Shown here: piece after piece, positions 23,770 through 36,601 of the stretch
Layout of the letters: each line of letters opens with the position of its first letter
How positions within the stretch are numbered: position 1 is the stretch's first letter
DNA from: Triplophysa rosa
Taxonomy: Eukaryota; Chordata; Actinopteri; Cypriniformes; Nemacheilidae
Length of the DNA: 64,000 nucleotides
Assembly (NCBI RefSeq): GCF_024868665.1
Contig: NC_079893.1
Coordinates: forward strand, 16,072,589-16,136,588
Direction: 5' to 3'
The notes under the pieces: model-generated
What the model was told of the DNA's origin: nothing
Database searches by the model: none
Seen by the model: only the letters and a program-made list of their open reading frames with translations
Position numbers and translations under genes: made by a program

Positions 23770-24153
23770 TAACGATGGCGACTGTTGTACTTCCCACATG
23801 GGACTGTGTCTAAGCAAATAGGGCAGATCGTCGTCACCACTGCTGGGCGGGCTTTGCCGTTGAGTGACGACATTAACGGCAGAATTCAAATCTTTGCTTT
23901 TACCAGCAAGGTTTTTGAAATACGCAAATTATTAAAAAAGGAGTGAGCACATTTTTAACTGTTTAGACTGCTTGTTTACAGACACTGTGGACACGTATTA
24001 ATGTTTTAACACATTATAAAAGTGAATTTTGCTAAATATGTGCCCTTTAACTTTATTTGCTCGAGCCAAACAAAGTGAGATGTTCCAAGTCATCTGAAGA
24101 TACAGCATTTTGCATCAACAGTTATACACAAACCAATCAGGTAAAGTTCTGTT

Positions 24154-24839
24154 TAGGGCTGCAGCTATCGATTATTTTAGTAATCGAGTATTCTACTGAT
24201 TTTCCATCAATCAATCGGGTATTCGGATAATAAATCATTTTTCTTTATTAAAGAGCAATACTAAATATACAAGAGAAAATAAGACAGGTCTCTTAAAATG
24301 AACAACTAATTTGTTTCCTTTTTAGAACAAAAATATTATTTTTTTGCTGAAATTGCATACATTAATATCTGTGAAAAGTTAACCCATTTAATACATTACA
24401 TTGCCATATTACATTCAAAATGCAATATAATACAAATGTATAAATAAGAAACATTAATAAAATATAGAAAGAATAATTTCAAAGGTAAACAATTAACTTC
24501 AGCTTATGCATGATGCATTTAGTTTATCTAAATTAGTTTTAGTTTCTTTCTTTTTTTACTATTAGATAGTAATATATTTGTCTACATAAAATACAGAGTT
24601 AACCGGATTTTATTTTGGCAGGTTGTCGGAAGACGCTTATTTTTTAGCATTTCTGTTTCTTCACTCAAACAATAAAATGTTTGTGAAATAAACTCTCAGA
24701 GCAACTCTGGAGATGACTTTTGTGTGTTCATGTCCTCATAAAGCGCAGACAAATTCATGAGCATCACGCGTGTAGCATGTTAAACTGTGCAGTTCATTCA
24801 CTCAGACACGCAGAACAGACAGATGGCATGTGTAAATAA
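24154..24839. mobile_element. hAT left end and body fragment
   Basis: Starts tagggctgcagctatcgatt, a common fish hAT terminus. The segment 24600-24830 is clearly related to 45820-46040, which lies within a different hAT. No right terminus was found, so the element is broken. There is no transposase. Confidence 0.5.
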
Positions 24840-26052
24840 TAGGGATGGGCATTTTTCAATAATTTCATATTAGAATATTTGAGCTCATAAAAAATTAATA
24901 TTCAAATATTGGTTTATTTATTTAAATAAGGTTAATAATGACGTAATTTGTTACGTTTTTATTTAGTCACAATTTCACATCAAGCTTATAATTATCATTA
25001 AATATTCATAATGCATTAATATTATATCCTGTATATCGTTTTTTATGTTGAAAAAATAGAAAAATACATAAAAACTGCATTTAAACCTGCGCGGAACGGT
25101 ATAATACAAAAAGAAAACAAACAAAACAAAACGAACAAAACGCAACGTATATTGACAGTCTGTGATATATGGTTATCTTGTTTATTTTGTTTTACATGTT
25201 CTTGATAAGAAAAACAAGCATATAGGTCTATTTTACTCTGCTGTCGGGTTGTTGAACAGACTTTCACCATAGAAAACGCGCTGGCATAACTTGAAGGCGA
25301 TGACCCTATTTGAACTTCTAGAAGGAAAATTCTTGCTTTTAGGTATGGAAAAATGTGCCAGTCTTATCTTAAGGCCAAATTCATTAACATTTGTTGCAGT
25401 GAAATGTACATTTTCATGTTTCAAGTTGTTGAAATTAGCATTACTTAATATATTTTTAACGAACGAATATGAATTTACTAAGAACAACCGCTGCAAACAA
25501 GTAATGTTAATAAATGAATTATTGTTGTTAATCATTTAATATTACGTTGATATTTTTATACCTAATGTAAGTAATGTTAACGAATTCTGTGGCTCACCAG
25601 TTTTGAAACATTTTAATTAGGGCTGTCAACGTTAACGCGTTAACGCGTGCGATTAATTTTTTCAAATTAACGCGTGAAAAATATTTAACGCAATTAACGC
25701 AGCATCCGTTTGTTTTGACATTCTTTGTCTAGCGTTACATTATGTAATCACCCTCTTATTCGTGTACAGGCTTTTAAACCACTTAAGCGTGATTTTAAAC
25801 AGTTGCTTTGAACAAAGATTTAGGAACACATACAAATGATTTTTTATATTTTCTGTATATTATAAATTCATTACAGATGAAGTGAAGAAGCGTTAAATAA
25901 GACGTGACAAATCTAGGGTCTTCTGTAGAGGTAACTTAACCCTGTGGTGACGCATTTTTTATTCTTATGAAAAATATGAATATTCGAATAGCATTTTTAA
26001 TTTTCGAATAGTTATTGCGGATCCAATGTTTGAACATTCGTGCACATCCCTA
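24840..26052. mobile_element. Degenerate hAT with TAGGGATGGGCA ends
   Basis: The left tagggatgggca is mirrored by tgcacatcccta at 26041-26052. The bases outside match at 5 of 8 positions (gtaaataa / gttaagag), so the duplication is doubtful. A left end of yet another repeat, agggctgtcaacgttaacgc, starts at 25619 inside it and has no visible partner. Confidence 0.5.
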
Positions 26053-26390
26053 GTTAAGAGCCTCGCTAAAACCAGACAAAGTGAACATGTTGGTTTTCCT
26101 TGCATGAAACACTAAGACCTTGCCGATTCACTAAAGCGACCCAGTAGTTGTACAACAGCCGAACACTTGTACTACAGGCTAGCCCGATATTCCCTTTTTA
26201 TGTTGCCCTTTGAAAAAGGTTGTTTTTATAAATGTAGCCTAATTAATAATGATATAATATTAATGATAATTTTCTGTTAAAAATGATAAATTATTCAAAG
26301 TTTCAAGTGCGTTTATATTGTTACCCTGTTGTTCTTTCTGCAGCTTCTGCAGAGAAAAAGCCTCTTTTATGTTGCACTCTGAAAAAAAAA

Positions 26391-27804
26391 TATTGAGGTG
26401 GGCGGAATGGCCAAAAATCTGTTTCACGGAATGAGTAATTTTATTTCACGGTAACGATATATTTCATGAAACAATCTCCCATTATAATTCTATATTTTAT
26501 ACCTCATTTTTCTTAGATTGATTTAACCAATTTATTTATTACAGTTCATTTAAATGCTCACCATAGTTAAAATGTAGGCAAGATATGAAAATGTACTAAA
26601 GATATCAAATTAAGTTCTGATAATCAGATGTATTATTTATTCATATTTATCTTCTGGCTATATCATATGTGACCCTGGACAACAAAACCAGTCTTATGGG
26701 TCAATTTTTCGAAATTGCGATTTTTACATAATCTGAAAGCTGAATAAATAAACGTTCTATAGATATATGAGTTGTTAGAATAGGACAATATCTGGCTGAG
26801 ATACAACCGTTTAAAACTCTGGAATCTGAGAGCGCAAAAAAATCGAAATATTGAGAAAATTGCCTTTGAAGTTGTTAATCAGGGGCACTGTGGCAGACCA
26901 TCCACTCACAAAAATAAAGTTTTTATATATTTAAGGTAGGAAATTTACAAAATATCTTCATGGAACATGATCTTTACTTAATATCCTAATGATTTTTGGC
27001 ATAAAAGAAAAATCGATAAATTTGACCCACACAATGTATTTTTGTCTTTTACTAAAAATGTTCCCGTGCTACTTAAGACTGGTTTTGTGATCCAGGGTCA
27101 CATATGTATACAGTAGGAAGATAGACAACATATATAACAATAAAGTATGAATATGCACAAACAGTGAGAGTACAGTATATGACTAGTGTTACAAACTGGT
27201 GTTCATGGGGTCTGTACTGTAGGTCTTTATCGCTCTTCACTCTGTATTAGATGAGCAATTTTAGTGTGTTGCGACTCTGTCTTTAGGTTTGTTTATTCTC
27301 GGGTTTGTTTTTGCACTGCAAGTCTCTGGTGACTCCTCACGCGTCTCCCAAAACTGGAGGTAGAAGCGCGTCACATCAAAGCGCTCACGCGCTCGCGAGC
27401 ATCATCGCGCATTTCACGCAAGTTTCACCTTGGCTCGCCTGAAGTTAAACTTTATAAAACTATTAACAGCTTTTCAAAACAACCTGACTTCTGAAATACG
27501 TTTTGAGAATGAGTTTTTTAAAGCTGGCGCAGATCCCTGCACGAGCCTGCGGGTGAGAGAGAACGCCGGACTGGAGCGGATCACTAAACTACAGACTGAA
27601 AAAGGTCAAAAGAATGTTTGATACGTTCATTTGTTACGGGTGGATTAATTCATTAGTTTTTTTTCAGAATAGCGCCTAATTTGCAGAGCGCCGAGTTAAC
27701 CAGCCTACTTATTTACATTCCGCGGAATACATGGAATAGAAAAATCTCTTACGGTTGACATTTTATTCCGCGGTAACGAATATTCCGTCATTCCGCCCAC
27801 CCTA
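26391..27804. mobile_element. Degenerate DNA element with GGTGGGCGGAATG ends
   Basis: The left tattgaggtgggcggaatgg and the inverted right tattagggtgggcggaatga agree closely. The target duplication is unclear. A MITE (26668-27102) is nested inside. Short open frames here have no recognisable domain. Confidence 0.5.
26668..27102. mobile_element. MITE with TGTGACCCTGGA ends, copy 1
   Basis: The ends are tgtgaccctggacaacaaaa and the inverted ttttgtgatccagggtcaca. Its interior (about 390 bp) is non-coding. A second copy at 58520-58953 is similar over its whole length, so the boundaries are set by comparison as well as by the inverted repeats. Confidence 0.8.
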
Positions 27805-28289
27805 ATAAATTTTAGATTCTTCTATCACTTTGACAAAGCGTCAGCTTGCGACTTCGGTTTACAAGCTCATCTGTGCAGTTAAACCTTATTACATTTTGTG
27901 CTTTATGATTTTCACCAGTTGAACTGTAACACCACCATAGCACCCTCTGACTCGCACAGACTTTGAATGTGCTGCAAAGAGGCTAACAACTGAGGAAGAA
28001 CTTTGTCATTTATCTCCCGTCAATCTGTAATAAAACATCAATAAACGCAACTAATCTAAATGACACACAGTCATTTGATGCATGGTTATCGACTTCATTG
28101 GCTAAATGCTGTAACTCTCTAGCTAATTGTGCGCCCGCCATAGTTACTTAACGTTATACACGAAGCAAACGATCAGTGAGTGACGTGACGTTAGTCCAAA
28201 ACAAGTCAAGAGTAATCGATCAAACGCTTCAATCTACGCTGAACCAATAGTAGGCAAGACCAACCCATCTAATTATCATACAAGACACA
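27805..28289. other. Unassigned intronic sequence
   Basis: Non-coding stretch between a DNA element and the A-rich tract. Some phrases such as aagagtaatcgatcaaacg are reminiscent of the hAT starting at 24154 and may be its far part. Confidence 0.3.
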
Positions 28290-28645
28290 GAAAAGTAAGA
28301 ATAAATACAAGAATAAATAAATAAAAGTGGAAATAAATACATGCGATAATAAATAAATATAAAAATAAATAAACGTATAAATAAATAAATGTAAAAATAA
28401 AAGGAAATGATAAATAAAATAATCTAAAAATAAATAATAATAATAATTAAAAATAATTAAAAAATGGACACAAAAAATAATAAATCAATTTAAAAAATGA
28501 AAAGAAAAGTTAAAGCTAAGATCAATAATAGCTAAAACGAATTATTTTGTTTTATCAAACCATTCATTCCTTTATTTATTTTCATATTATTACATTTATT
28601 CATTTATATATTTATTTATTTATACATTTATTTATTTATAATTTT
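28290..28645. repeat. Low-complexity (TAAA)n-like tract
   Basis: About 350 bp dominated by aataaataaata and similar words on the + strand, turning to tttatttattta after about 28560. This is a decayed microsatellite or a merged pair of A-rich and T-rich tails. There is no coding content. Confidence 0.85.
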
Positions 28646-29167
28646 TGCAGGTTTAGTCCTCCATAAGCACCAGATGTGTTACTGAGACATCTTTTCTAAC
28701 AGTAACACTTTTTAACTGCCGCAAACGAGTCAAGTCTGTGAGGGGAGGCGGGGCTCTGTTGTCACTGCGTTCACTTGCAGTGTGTGTCAACTCACTTTCA
28801 GAAAAAAGAGAGAGAGCGGGAACGCGCAGCTGGTACCGATACGTGGAACATGCGTATTGGAACAGTTTCAGATTTTTCAGTATCGATACGTATCGAAATA
28901 TCGATATTTTTGACAAAACTAGTGGCGTAACTTTGTTTTCAAAAGTGGTGGGGACAAAGTCCGCCCCCACCCGCTGGGGTCGGTCAAATCAATGGAAAAC
29001 AATACTTTTAATAACAAAAATATGTATATAATAACTAAATATAACTAAAATAATTAAAAATTTCACTTCTTTATTGGTTTACACATTTTTTGTGCTTGGA
29101 CAATGGATGCGCAAGCATAGCGTGTTTGTTCCACAAGCTTAGTTTTATTCAAATAAGTGCTCGGGAC
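28646..29167. other. Repeat fragments, including a hAT terminus
   Basis: Includes cagtatcgatacgtatcgaaatatcg near 28880, which looks like the end of a hAT family, followed by ordinary AT-rich sequence. No gene seen. Confidence 0.3.
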
Positions 29168-30213
29168 TAGTGTTGTCACGGTACCAAAATTTCAGTAGTC
29201 GGTACCAATACCAGTAAAATTCCACGGTTCTCGGTACCAATTTCGGTACCAAAGCAAAACACCAGTACATGCTAATTGAAACACAATTTTATTAATAAAG
29301 CTCATTGTTAATATAAATGTATAGAAAGCAATGCCATTTTGTATACATGAAGTATACAAGTTAATTGTTGCTGAAATGGTGCTCACTGGGGTCTTTCGTG
29401 TTGATGAACATCCTCCTCAGTCTGCTGCTGTATAAGACAAATAGAATAAACTTCAGTAAGTCAACTGACTGAACAAACGTGCATATGCAATATTAAAACA
29501 AACCTCAGTTTTTATACTGCATTTACATAAGATTACTTACATTAAGGTAACTGTATATTAAAATAATAAATGCAACAGATATATTTTGCTTTAGTTTAAA
29601 TGTGTTTTTTAAACCTAATAGAGTTATCTATCCAAGACATGCACATTGCTAGTCATACAGTTAGTATGATAGTTTTCTAGCACGTAGATTTCGGATAGGC
29701 CTATTTAAAATAGGTACTGTAAACCCCAGCATGTCCTCCCATTTATTTTGCCCCATTACAGTTATACAAGCATTAAATGGTTAATAAGTACACTTGACTG
29801 CATTAGCATTGGCGCTAACAAATTAACACGCAAACAGGGATGTTTATTTTAATGTAAACTTTAACTTAACATATGATACAACATTCATAATGCAAACGCT
29901 AGCAGAATTTGAAACTTACCGCTTGAACTTGTTCGAATAAATCTGGATGCTTTTACCACAAAACGTTTTCTTCTTCAAAACGTTCGTTTTCTTTGTGATA
30001 TGACTTTAATCTGAAGTATTTCTGCGCGCATCTCTTGTGGAGATTAAGTTTATCACGTTTTATTGCATCTATAAAAACTTTCCGACTGACAACCTGTCAG
30101 ACAGAGCATCAGTACCCGGTTGACCCGGTATGTCGGTGCTATCGGGTCTTATGAAGATTAGCTACCGCCAACTTTTTTATTTTTAGGTACCGACTAGCAC
30201 CCGAAGTACCAGG
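29168..30213. mobile_element. hAT with TAGTGTTGTCACGGTACC end
   Basis: The left end tagtgttgtcacggtaccaa is typical of a fish hAT. The region from 29183 to about 29945 recurs in inverted orientation at 41047-41735. The right end is not recognisable and the sequence runs into the tail of the L1-like LINE at 30214, so it is probably truncated. Confidence 0.5.
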
Positions 30214-30417
30214 ACTTTTTTTTTAAATACTTTATTTAAAGTTTTCCAAATTTACAAAACAACCCCCCCACCCCATGCCAGCAAATAAACATCAAATAAA
30301 TTGAGTATCAAAGATATGCAATCTACAACAATAATACACACCCATATACACGTGTGCGAGTAGTCATACGTACATAAAGAAACAATATGGATACATACAT
30401 ATGTGCATAGACAGATA

Positions 30418-31577
30418 TAGGGCTGAATGATTAATTGAAATTGAATCGTGATGTGAGACGTTGCGATTTGCTAATATCAAGAGGAAGCGATGTGAAAAAT
30501 AGGAAACGCGTCTGTTCCAAGCCCTCTTCGAGTGGCATTCTTGCTAACCAACTGAGTGAGCGCACCTGCGTTATGCCTAATCAACACTGCCCTAGCCAAC
30601 TGCGTAAACGTCCGTCATTAAAAAACAAAACAAACAGAAGGAAGGAGAGAGAGAGTGTGTGTTATTATGGCATCTGCAGAGTCAGATCGATCATATTAGG
30701 GAAATATATACTAAAGAACCGTCCAATTCAGAAGACCGCACACACAGCCTGTGTCATACTCGCGCGACTCTTCCCCGCATTGTGCGTCTCGCGGGCGAGC
30801 CATTTAAACTTGATGCGCACACAGCCTGTTTCATACTCGCGCATCTCTGCCCCGCGTTGCGCGTCTTGTGGACGAGCCGTTTAAACTTGATGCGCACACA
30901 CAGCCTGTTTCGTAATGACGTTTATAGTACTTGAGTCCGGCTCCACACGGGCATCTGGCAATATGGACGAGGCTTGACGCACGCGCGCACCCTGTGTCAA
31001 CTCACGCCTATCTCCGCGTTTCAAACAAATGTAAATTCTATCTAACTGTTTTGCTAATTTCACTTGGATGAAATTAAACATTCAGCACATTTTCTACTTG
31101 TTTTAAAAAATCCCACTTAGGGCCTACATAAAAAAATATAAATCAGCCTATGTAACCTATGAACTATTTTAATAATTCACTAACACAATAGAAAATGTTA
31201 TGGATTTAAGGGTTACAATGGGAGTTGTATTTGTTTTAATTGAAACTATAATAGTGTACACTGGTATTTGCATTCTATTGGTGTGATGTAATCTGGAAGT
31301 TGGGAACCAATTGAACAACAGCAAGCCCTATTTGAATAATGCCCAAAAACACTACAAAAATGAATTTTGTAATGGTTTTAATGGAAACAATTAGAATTTC
31401 TGTAATGTTTTTTTTGTTGTTTTCTTTCAGCAGGGTAACTATACCCATACTGTGCTCCACACAACAATATTGAGCTGAAGCTTGAATTAGAAAAGTTAAA
31501 ATCGCAAATCAAATCGTAATCGCAATGTCTGTTAAAAATATCGCAATTAGATATTTTCCCCAAATCGCACAGCCCTA
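30418..31577. mobile_element. hAT non-autonomous element, copy B (1160 bp), exact 8-bp duplication
   Basis: The ends are tagggctgaatgattaattg and aaatcgcacagcccta, with GACAGATA on both sides (30410-30417 and 31578-31585). It is nearly collinear with copy A (15926-17001). The size difference of 84 bp corresponds to an extra internal unit (cgcacacagcctgtttcata..., about 30815-30895). It lies inside the L1-like 3' UTR. Confidence 0.85.
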
Positions 31578-31727
31578 GACAGATATACATAACTTCAAAA
31601 TAAACACCTATGTCAAAAATCATCCAAACATAAAGAGAGGAAAGACTAAATAATTGTACATTGCCCGATATATAATCCACAGTACCACCAGTCTTAAAGC
31701 ATTTGACCAGACCGTTAAGTTCAATGA

Positions 31728-34700
31728 TCAGTGATCACCCTCCAAATATTCAAAGAAGGAATTCCAAATCTGTAAGAATTTTCTCGGTTTACCAGCAATT
31801 TCATATCTGATCTTTTCCATGTGTAACACACTACTAAATTCTGTGAGCCACATCTCAAACTTGGGTACCATCTCTTTATTCCACATCAACAGAATTGCCG
31901 CCTTTGCAATTGTCATCCCATATTGTATCGTCTGAATTTGATTAAGGCTATAGGCTTCCAAGGTGGGGGCCCAACCTAGTATAGCGACCAGAGGGTCATA
32001 AGGAAGATCAGTCTTGAGTATCTTAGAGTAAAAACAGAAGATATCAGACCAGAATTTACATATTTTTGGACATGTCCAGAACAGATGTGCCAGTGTGCCC
32101 TCCTTGGACTTACATTTAATACATAGAGGTGATACCAAGGGATATATAGAATGTAATTTGGTATAGGAATAATGTAACCTATGTACACTTTGTATTGGAT
32201 CAGTTGAAAGTTAGAACTAATAGAACAAGTCCTAATATCTTGGAGGGCCTCAGCCCAGGAATCATCTGGAATATCTATACCCAAGTCTTTCTCCCAGGAC
32301 ATCTTTAAGTGTTGTGTTGGAGGTTCTATGGAACAATTCAAACATTCGACACATCTGGAAACAATACCTTTTGTGTCGAGTTCGAGAGTCATGATGTTAT
32401 ATAGATGTTCAGGGGGTTTGTAGGTTTCAAAATTAGACATACTGGTTTTTACATAGTTCCGTATTTGTAGATATCTGAAAAAATGCGAGGGGGTATTCCA
32501 AATTTTTGTCTAAGCTGATTAAAAGTAGCAAATATGTTGTCAATGTTTAAATCCCCTATGGTTATAATCCCTTTTTCCTTCAAAGATAGAAAGGTCTTAT
32601 GTGTTTGCAAGGGAGGGAATGCATGGTTACAAGCTATAGGGGTAAGAGAGCATATTTGAGGTAGTTTAAAGATCCTTCTTATCTGGTACCAAATCTTGAG
32701 AGAGTTTACAACAATGGGATTGCATTTCTTAAAATTTCTAATAGGTTTATTTTCTGCAAAGAGTAGAGCTGGTAATGAAAAACCCTGAATATCTCTTTCA
32801 ATAGCGAGCCATGCAGGAATGTTAGTGGTCGACTCCCCAGGCCCTGCATTGTGCCAATACATTAAGGCCCGCACGTTGGCTGCCCAATAGTAATGCCGAA
32901 AGTAAGGGAGGCCTAGGCCTCCTACCTCTTTTGACTTACAAATATGAGTTTTAGATATGCGATGGGCTTTATATCCCCAAATAAATGGCATAATCACAGA
33001 GTCAAGTGTCTTAAAGAATAGCTGAGTTAAAAAAAAGGAATATTTTGAAACAAATAAAGAAATCTCGGTAGGGTGACCATTTTGATTGCATTAACACGGC
33101 CAATCATTGTTAACGGGAGTACCCGCCAGGTTTCCACATCACGCCTCAATCTGTCTACCATAACTTTGTAATTTGTTTCATGCAATTTCTTGTATTTTCT
33201 AGGCACAGTGACACCACTATATTTTAATTCACTCAAAGTTTTAAAAAGAAGATTATTGATAAAACCTGTGTCCATAGTGTCATATAATGGCATAAATTCA
33301 CTTTTCTGCCAGTTAACGCTGTATCCTGAAAGGGCACCAAACTCCATGATAAGATCAAATAAAAAAGTCAGAGATCTCTCCGGTTCCGATAGGAAGAGAA
33401 GGACATCATCCGCATATAAGGAAATCTGATGTCCCATATCTCCCATCTTGACAGGGGATATCTGCGGATGACTCCTTATACTCACTGCTAAAGGTTCCAT
33501 CGCCATGGTGAAAAGTAAAGGGCTCAATGGACAACCCTGGCGTGTACCCCGATGAAGAAGAAACGAGGGTGATTTATTGTTGTTTGTGAGAACTGAGGCA
33601 GAGGGGCAAAGGTACAGCATCTCAACCCATGAGGAGAAGTTTTGTCCCAGTCCAAATTCTTCTATGGTCCTCAATATGTAGAGCCACTCAACCACTATCA
33701 AATGCTTTGTAAGCATCCAGGGCTAAAACAGCTATTTTATCTTGCTTTCCATGCCCACTGTATACAATGTTCATGAGTCTGCGTACATTATGGAAAGAAA
33801 ACCTTCCAGGTATAAAACCTGTTTGATCCTCATGTATAATTGAACTAAGACATTTGCTTAATCTATTAGCTAAAATTTTAGTAAATATTTTCAGATCGTT
33901 ACCGAGGAGGGAAATGGGTCTGTAAGAGGAAGGGTCTGTACTATCTTTGTCAGTCTTTAGGATCAATGCAATATTAGCAGTGTAAAGTGTTTCAGGCAAT
34001 TTTCCGAAAATGCTTTATAAAATTCTATACCAAAGCCATCTGGGCCAGCAGCGTTACCTTTGGGAAAGATGGCTGTAAGAACTTCTTCAAGTGTAATGTC
34101 GGAGTTCAAATTTTTCCTTGCATCCTCACTAATTTTAGGAAGTCCAAGAGAACGGAGAAATTTTGTAATATCTAATGGGTCTACCTTACTTTGAGATGAG
34201 TACAACTCCTGATAAAATTCCTGAAACACCTGTTCATGAATCACCTATTTATTTCTGCTGGATTAGTGGTCAAGGCACCGGTTTTTAATCTAATGGTATT
34301 TATAGCTCTATTGGCTTGTATAAATCTAAGTTGACGGGCTAACAGGTCGGTTGGGTTTGTCACCTAGCTCAAATTGTTTCTGTTTTATCTTTAATAACAG
34401 AGTGCTGATTTGTGCAGATAGAAGAGTATTATATTCATATTTGAGCTTCATAATATTAGCCAGTGTCACCCTAGATGATGTGCGTTTAAACTGATTTTCT
34501 AATACTGTTAACTCTGTCTCTATTTCTGATAGCCTTTTGCCCCTCTGTTTCTTCAGTTTTACCTGGTGAGCTATAACTTGACCTCTAGTGACTTTAAGAG
34601 CTTCCCATAAGGTTGAGTCTGATACATCTCCCTGATCATTTAACGAAAGAAATTCAGCAATATTGGTGGAACACATTTCTTTGAAATTGTCCTCATTCAG

Positions 34701-35218
34701 CAAAATAGGGTTAAAGCGCCACGCATAAGTGGGTCTTTCCATCCCAAAATCCACTGAAATCGACACCGGGGAGTGATCTGATATTAAAATATTGTGGTAT
34801 TTGGAGGATAGGATCTTAGAGGTTAATTTGAAGTCCGTTAGAAAGAAGTCAATCCTTGTATACGAATTATGAACATTTGAGAAAAACGAGTAGTCCTTAT
34901 AAGTAGGGTGGTGCAGTCTCCAAATATCAAGAATATTCAATGACTGCATGAGATTATTTAAAACCATAGTTGAGTTAGAGGTTTTGGGATGACTAGGAGA
35001 ATGCCTATCCATAAAAGGGTCCAATATACAATTGAAATCCCCTCCAACAATCAAGTGAGTGGAGTCGATATCGGGAATAACATTAAAAACAGATTGAAAA
35101 AACTGAGGGTCATCAAAATTAGGGGCGCATAAATTCACAAATGTAACATGCTTCTCTAAAATGGTGCCCGTCACAATAAGATAGCAGCCATTATTATCTT
35201 CAGGGTTTTTCCTGTACA
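31728..35218 (-). pseudogene. L1-like ORF2: endonuclease, reverse transcriptase, zinc-knuckle
   Basis: ORF2 proteins nick the target and copy the element RNA. The reading passes through several frames, broken near 34320, 34000, 33700, 33010, 32445 and 32100. Endonuclease remnants: VNLCAPNFDDPQFF, IVGGDFNCILDPF and ISDHSPVSI. Reverse transcriptase: PKGNAAGPDGFG, SSYRPISLLGND, ALDAYKAFDS, HRGTRQGCPLSPLLF and the catalytic YADD at 33405-33416. C-terminus: CIKCKSKEGTLAHLFWTCP, an L1-type cysteine-histidine motif. The N-terminal half of the endonuclease is missing. Many frameshifts make it inactive. Confidence 0.85.
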
Positions 35219-35219
35219 G

Positions 35220-35627
35220 TGTGGCAAAGCAGACACGAGACGAACACAGTTGCAGTGAAAAATGACCCGGAGGGTGATTTATTGACAGTGTTAACCAGGT
35301 AAGTTTCTGAGTGATCTTGGGTGACGTTGACTCGTGGGGTGTTCTTCCAAGTGCACGGAGAGGGCTGGTGGTGAGGGTTCGTGGCTGCTGGGGATTCCTC
35401 CACACCGGTCGTCAGGCACTGGCGTCTTTGGGGAGAGACGAGAGAACAAACAAAGACAAGAGTCAGTATGCACATCTCTATTGGAGTCGTAGCTCACCCA
35501 TCTCTCTCTACCGTGTGCTTTTATCCCGGTTGGGAATGAGGTGCAGGTGCTGACGACCGGCAGGTGTGTGCGCTGATTGAGCCCGTTTCCATGGCGACGC
35601 TGATTGGGAGCTCGGCGCTTCGCCACA
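35220..35627 (-). mobile_element. Solo LTR, about 408 bp, - strand
   Basis: On the - strand it starts tgtggcgaagcgccgagctc and ends gtctgctttgccaca, with an inverted TGTGGC/GCCACA. It has a TATA-like gggataaaagc and an AATAAA (caataaatcacc). This is the layout of an LTR promoter and poly(A) site. An exact target duplication is not visible. It abuts the broken 5' end of the L1-like LINE, and no second LTR or gag-pol is nearby. Confidence 0.65.
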
Positions 35628-35879
35628 ATAGAGAAATTGGAGGCGGCCGCCTCCATCTAATGTCGTGCCGCCTCAGGCTCTCGCCAAAATTGTTGCGAGT
35701 CTTCACAAGAAATGCTGCGTGCATTTAAGAGACTGTCATTTGTAACTGCAGTTGCGAAATTACGCCACAGTGGAGGCTCTGTTTCGTTATCAGCACACTG
35801 AGGCACTAAAAAGAGTTCCAGAACAAGAGCCAGCCTGAAAATGCAGTAACCATTAATATTAACTTCTCCATCGTTGTGT
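35628..35879. other. Unassigned spacer
   Basis: Contains a short palindrome ggaggcggccgcctcc at about 35639-35654 and nothing coding. Confidence 0.35.
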
Positions 35880-36601
35880 ATGATAGTTGGTTAATGTAGT
35901 CAGAGAACATAACTTTGGACCACTCAGCAGCAGTCCAGTCCTTTTTGTCTTTAGCCCAGGCGAGACGCTTCTGATGCTTCCTGCTGCTGACCAACTTTAT
36001 GGAGATGCAGATTTAATTTTCCAACAGGACTTGGCACCTGCACACAGTGCCAAAGCTACCAGTACCTGGTTTAAGGACCATGGTATCCCTGTTCTTAACT
36101 GGCCAGCAAAAACTCGCCTGACCTTAACCACATAGAAAATCTATGGGGTATTGTGAAGAGGAAGATGCGATATGCCAGACCCAACAATGCAGAAGAGCTG
36201 AAGGCCACTATCAGAGCAACCTGGGCTCACATAACACCTGAGCAGTGCCACAGACTGATCGACTCCATGCCATGCCGCATTGCTGCAGTAATTCAGGCAA
36301 AAGGAGCCCCAACTAAGTATTGAGTGCTGTACATGCTCATACTTTTCATGTTCATACTTTTCAGTTGGCCAAGATTTCTAAAAATCCTTTCTTTGTATTG
36401 GTCTTAAGTAATATTCTAATTTTCTGAGATACTGAATTTGGGATTAGTTGTCAGTTATAATCATCAAATTAAAAGAAATTAACATTTGAAATATATCAGT
36501 CTGTGTGTAATGAATGAATATAATATACAAGTTTCACTTTTTGAATGGAATTAGTGAAATAAATCAATTTTTTGATATTCTAATTATATGACCAGCACCT
36601 G
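35880..36601. pseudogene. Tc1-like transposase remnant with internal inversion
   Basis: The DDE transposase region is recognisable but rearranged. Minus-strand 35995-35880 reads RKHQKRLAWAKDKKDWTAAE, the part before the second aspartate. From about 35985 the + strand reads DADLIFQQDLAPAHSAKATS, which includes the second catalytic aspartate, and then (with a frameshift) the LNW/PIENLWG-type region, NAEELKATIRATWAH and the C-terminal QAKGAPTKY and stop. The terminal repeat at the right is ...atatgaccagcacctg (to 36601) followed by TA. The two parts face opposite ways, so an inversion occurred. Confidence 0.65.

Larger units (their letters stand above)
21948..24046 (+). mobile_element. TTAA-flanked DNA element (Kolobok- or piggyBac-like)
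   Basis: TTAA lies at 21944-21947 and 24047-24050. The ends are aggagaggttg and (inverted) agggcacatatttag. TTAA duplications are used by Kolobok and piggyBac elements. It carries a two-exon P2X7-like coding fragment (22217-22498) and a nested Tc1-type MITE (23060-23769). Related TTAA-flanked elements sit at 49321-50482 and 62794-63784. I see no transposase here. Confidence 0.6.
30214..35218 (-). mobile_element. L1-like LINE, 5'-truncated, with a hAT in its 3' UTR
   Basis: On the - strand the element runs from about 35218 to 30214. It has the second half of an endonuclease, a complete set of reverse-transcriptase motifs and a C-terminal zinc-knuckle, and then a 3' UTR that ends in a poly(A) tract (ttttttttt on the + strand at about 30216). 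A hAT (30418-31577) interrupts the UTR. The 5' side stops beside a solo LTR. Target duplications could not be seen. Confidence 0.75.

Noticed and set aside
35291..35656. Open frames of 80-121 codons
   Set aside because: They fall in the solo LTR, which has promoter and poly(A) signals but no protein family.
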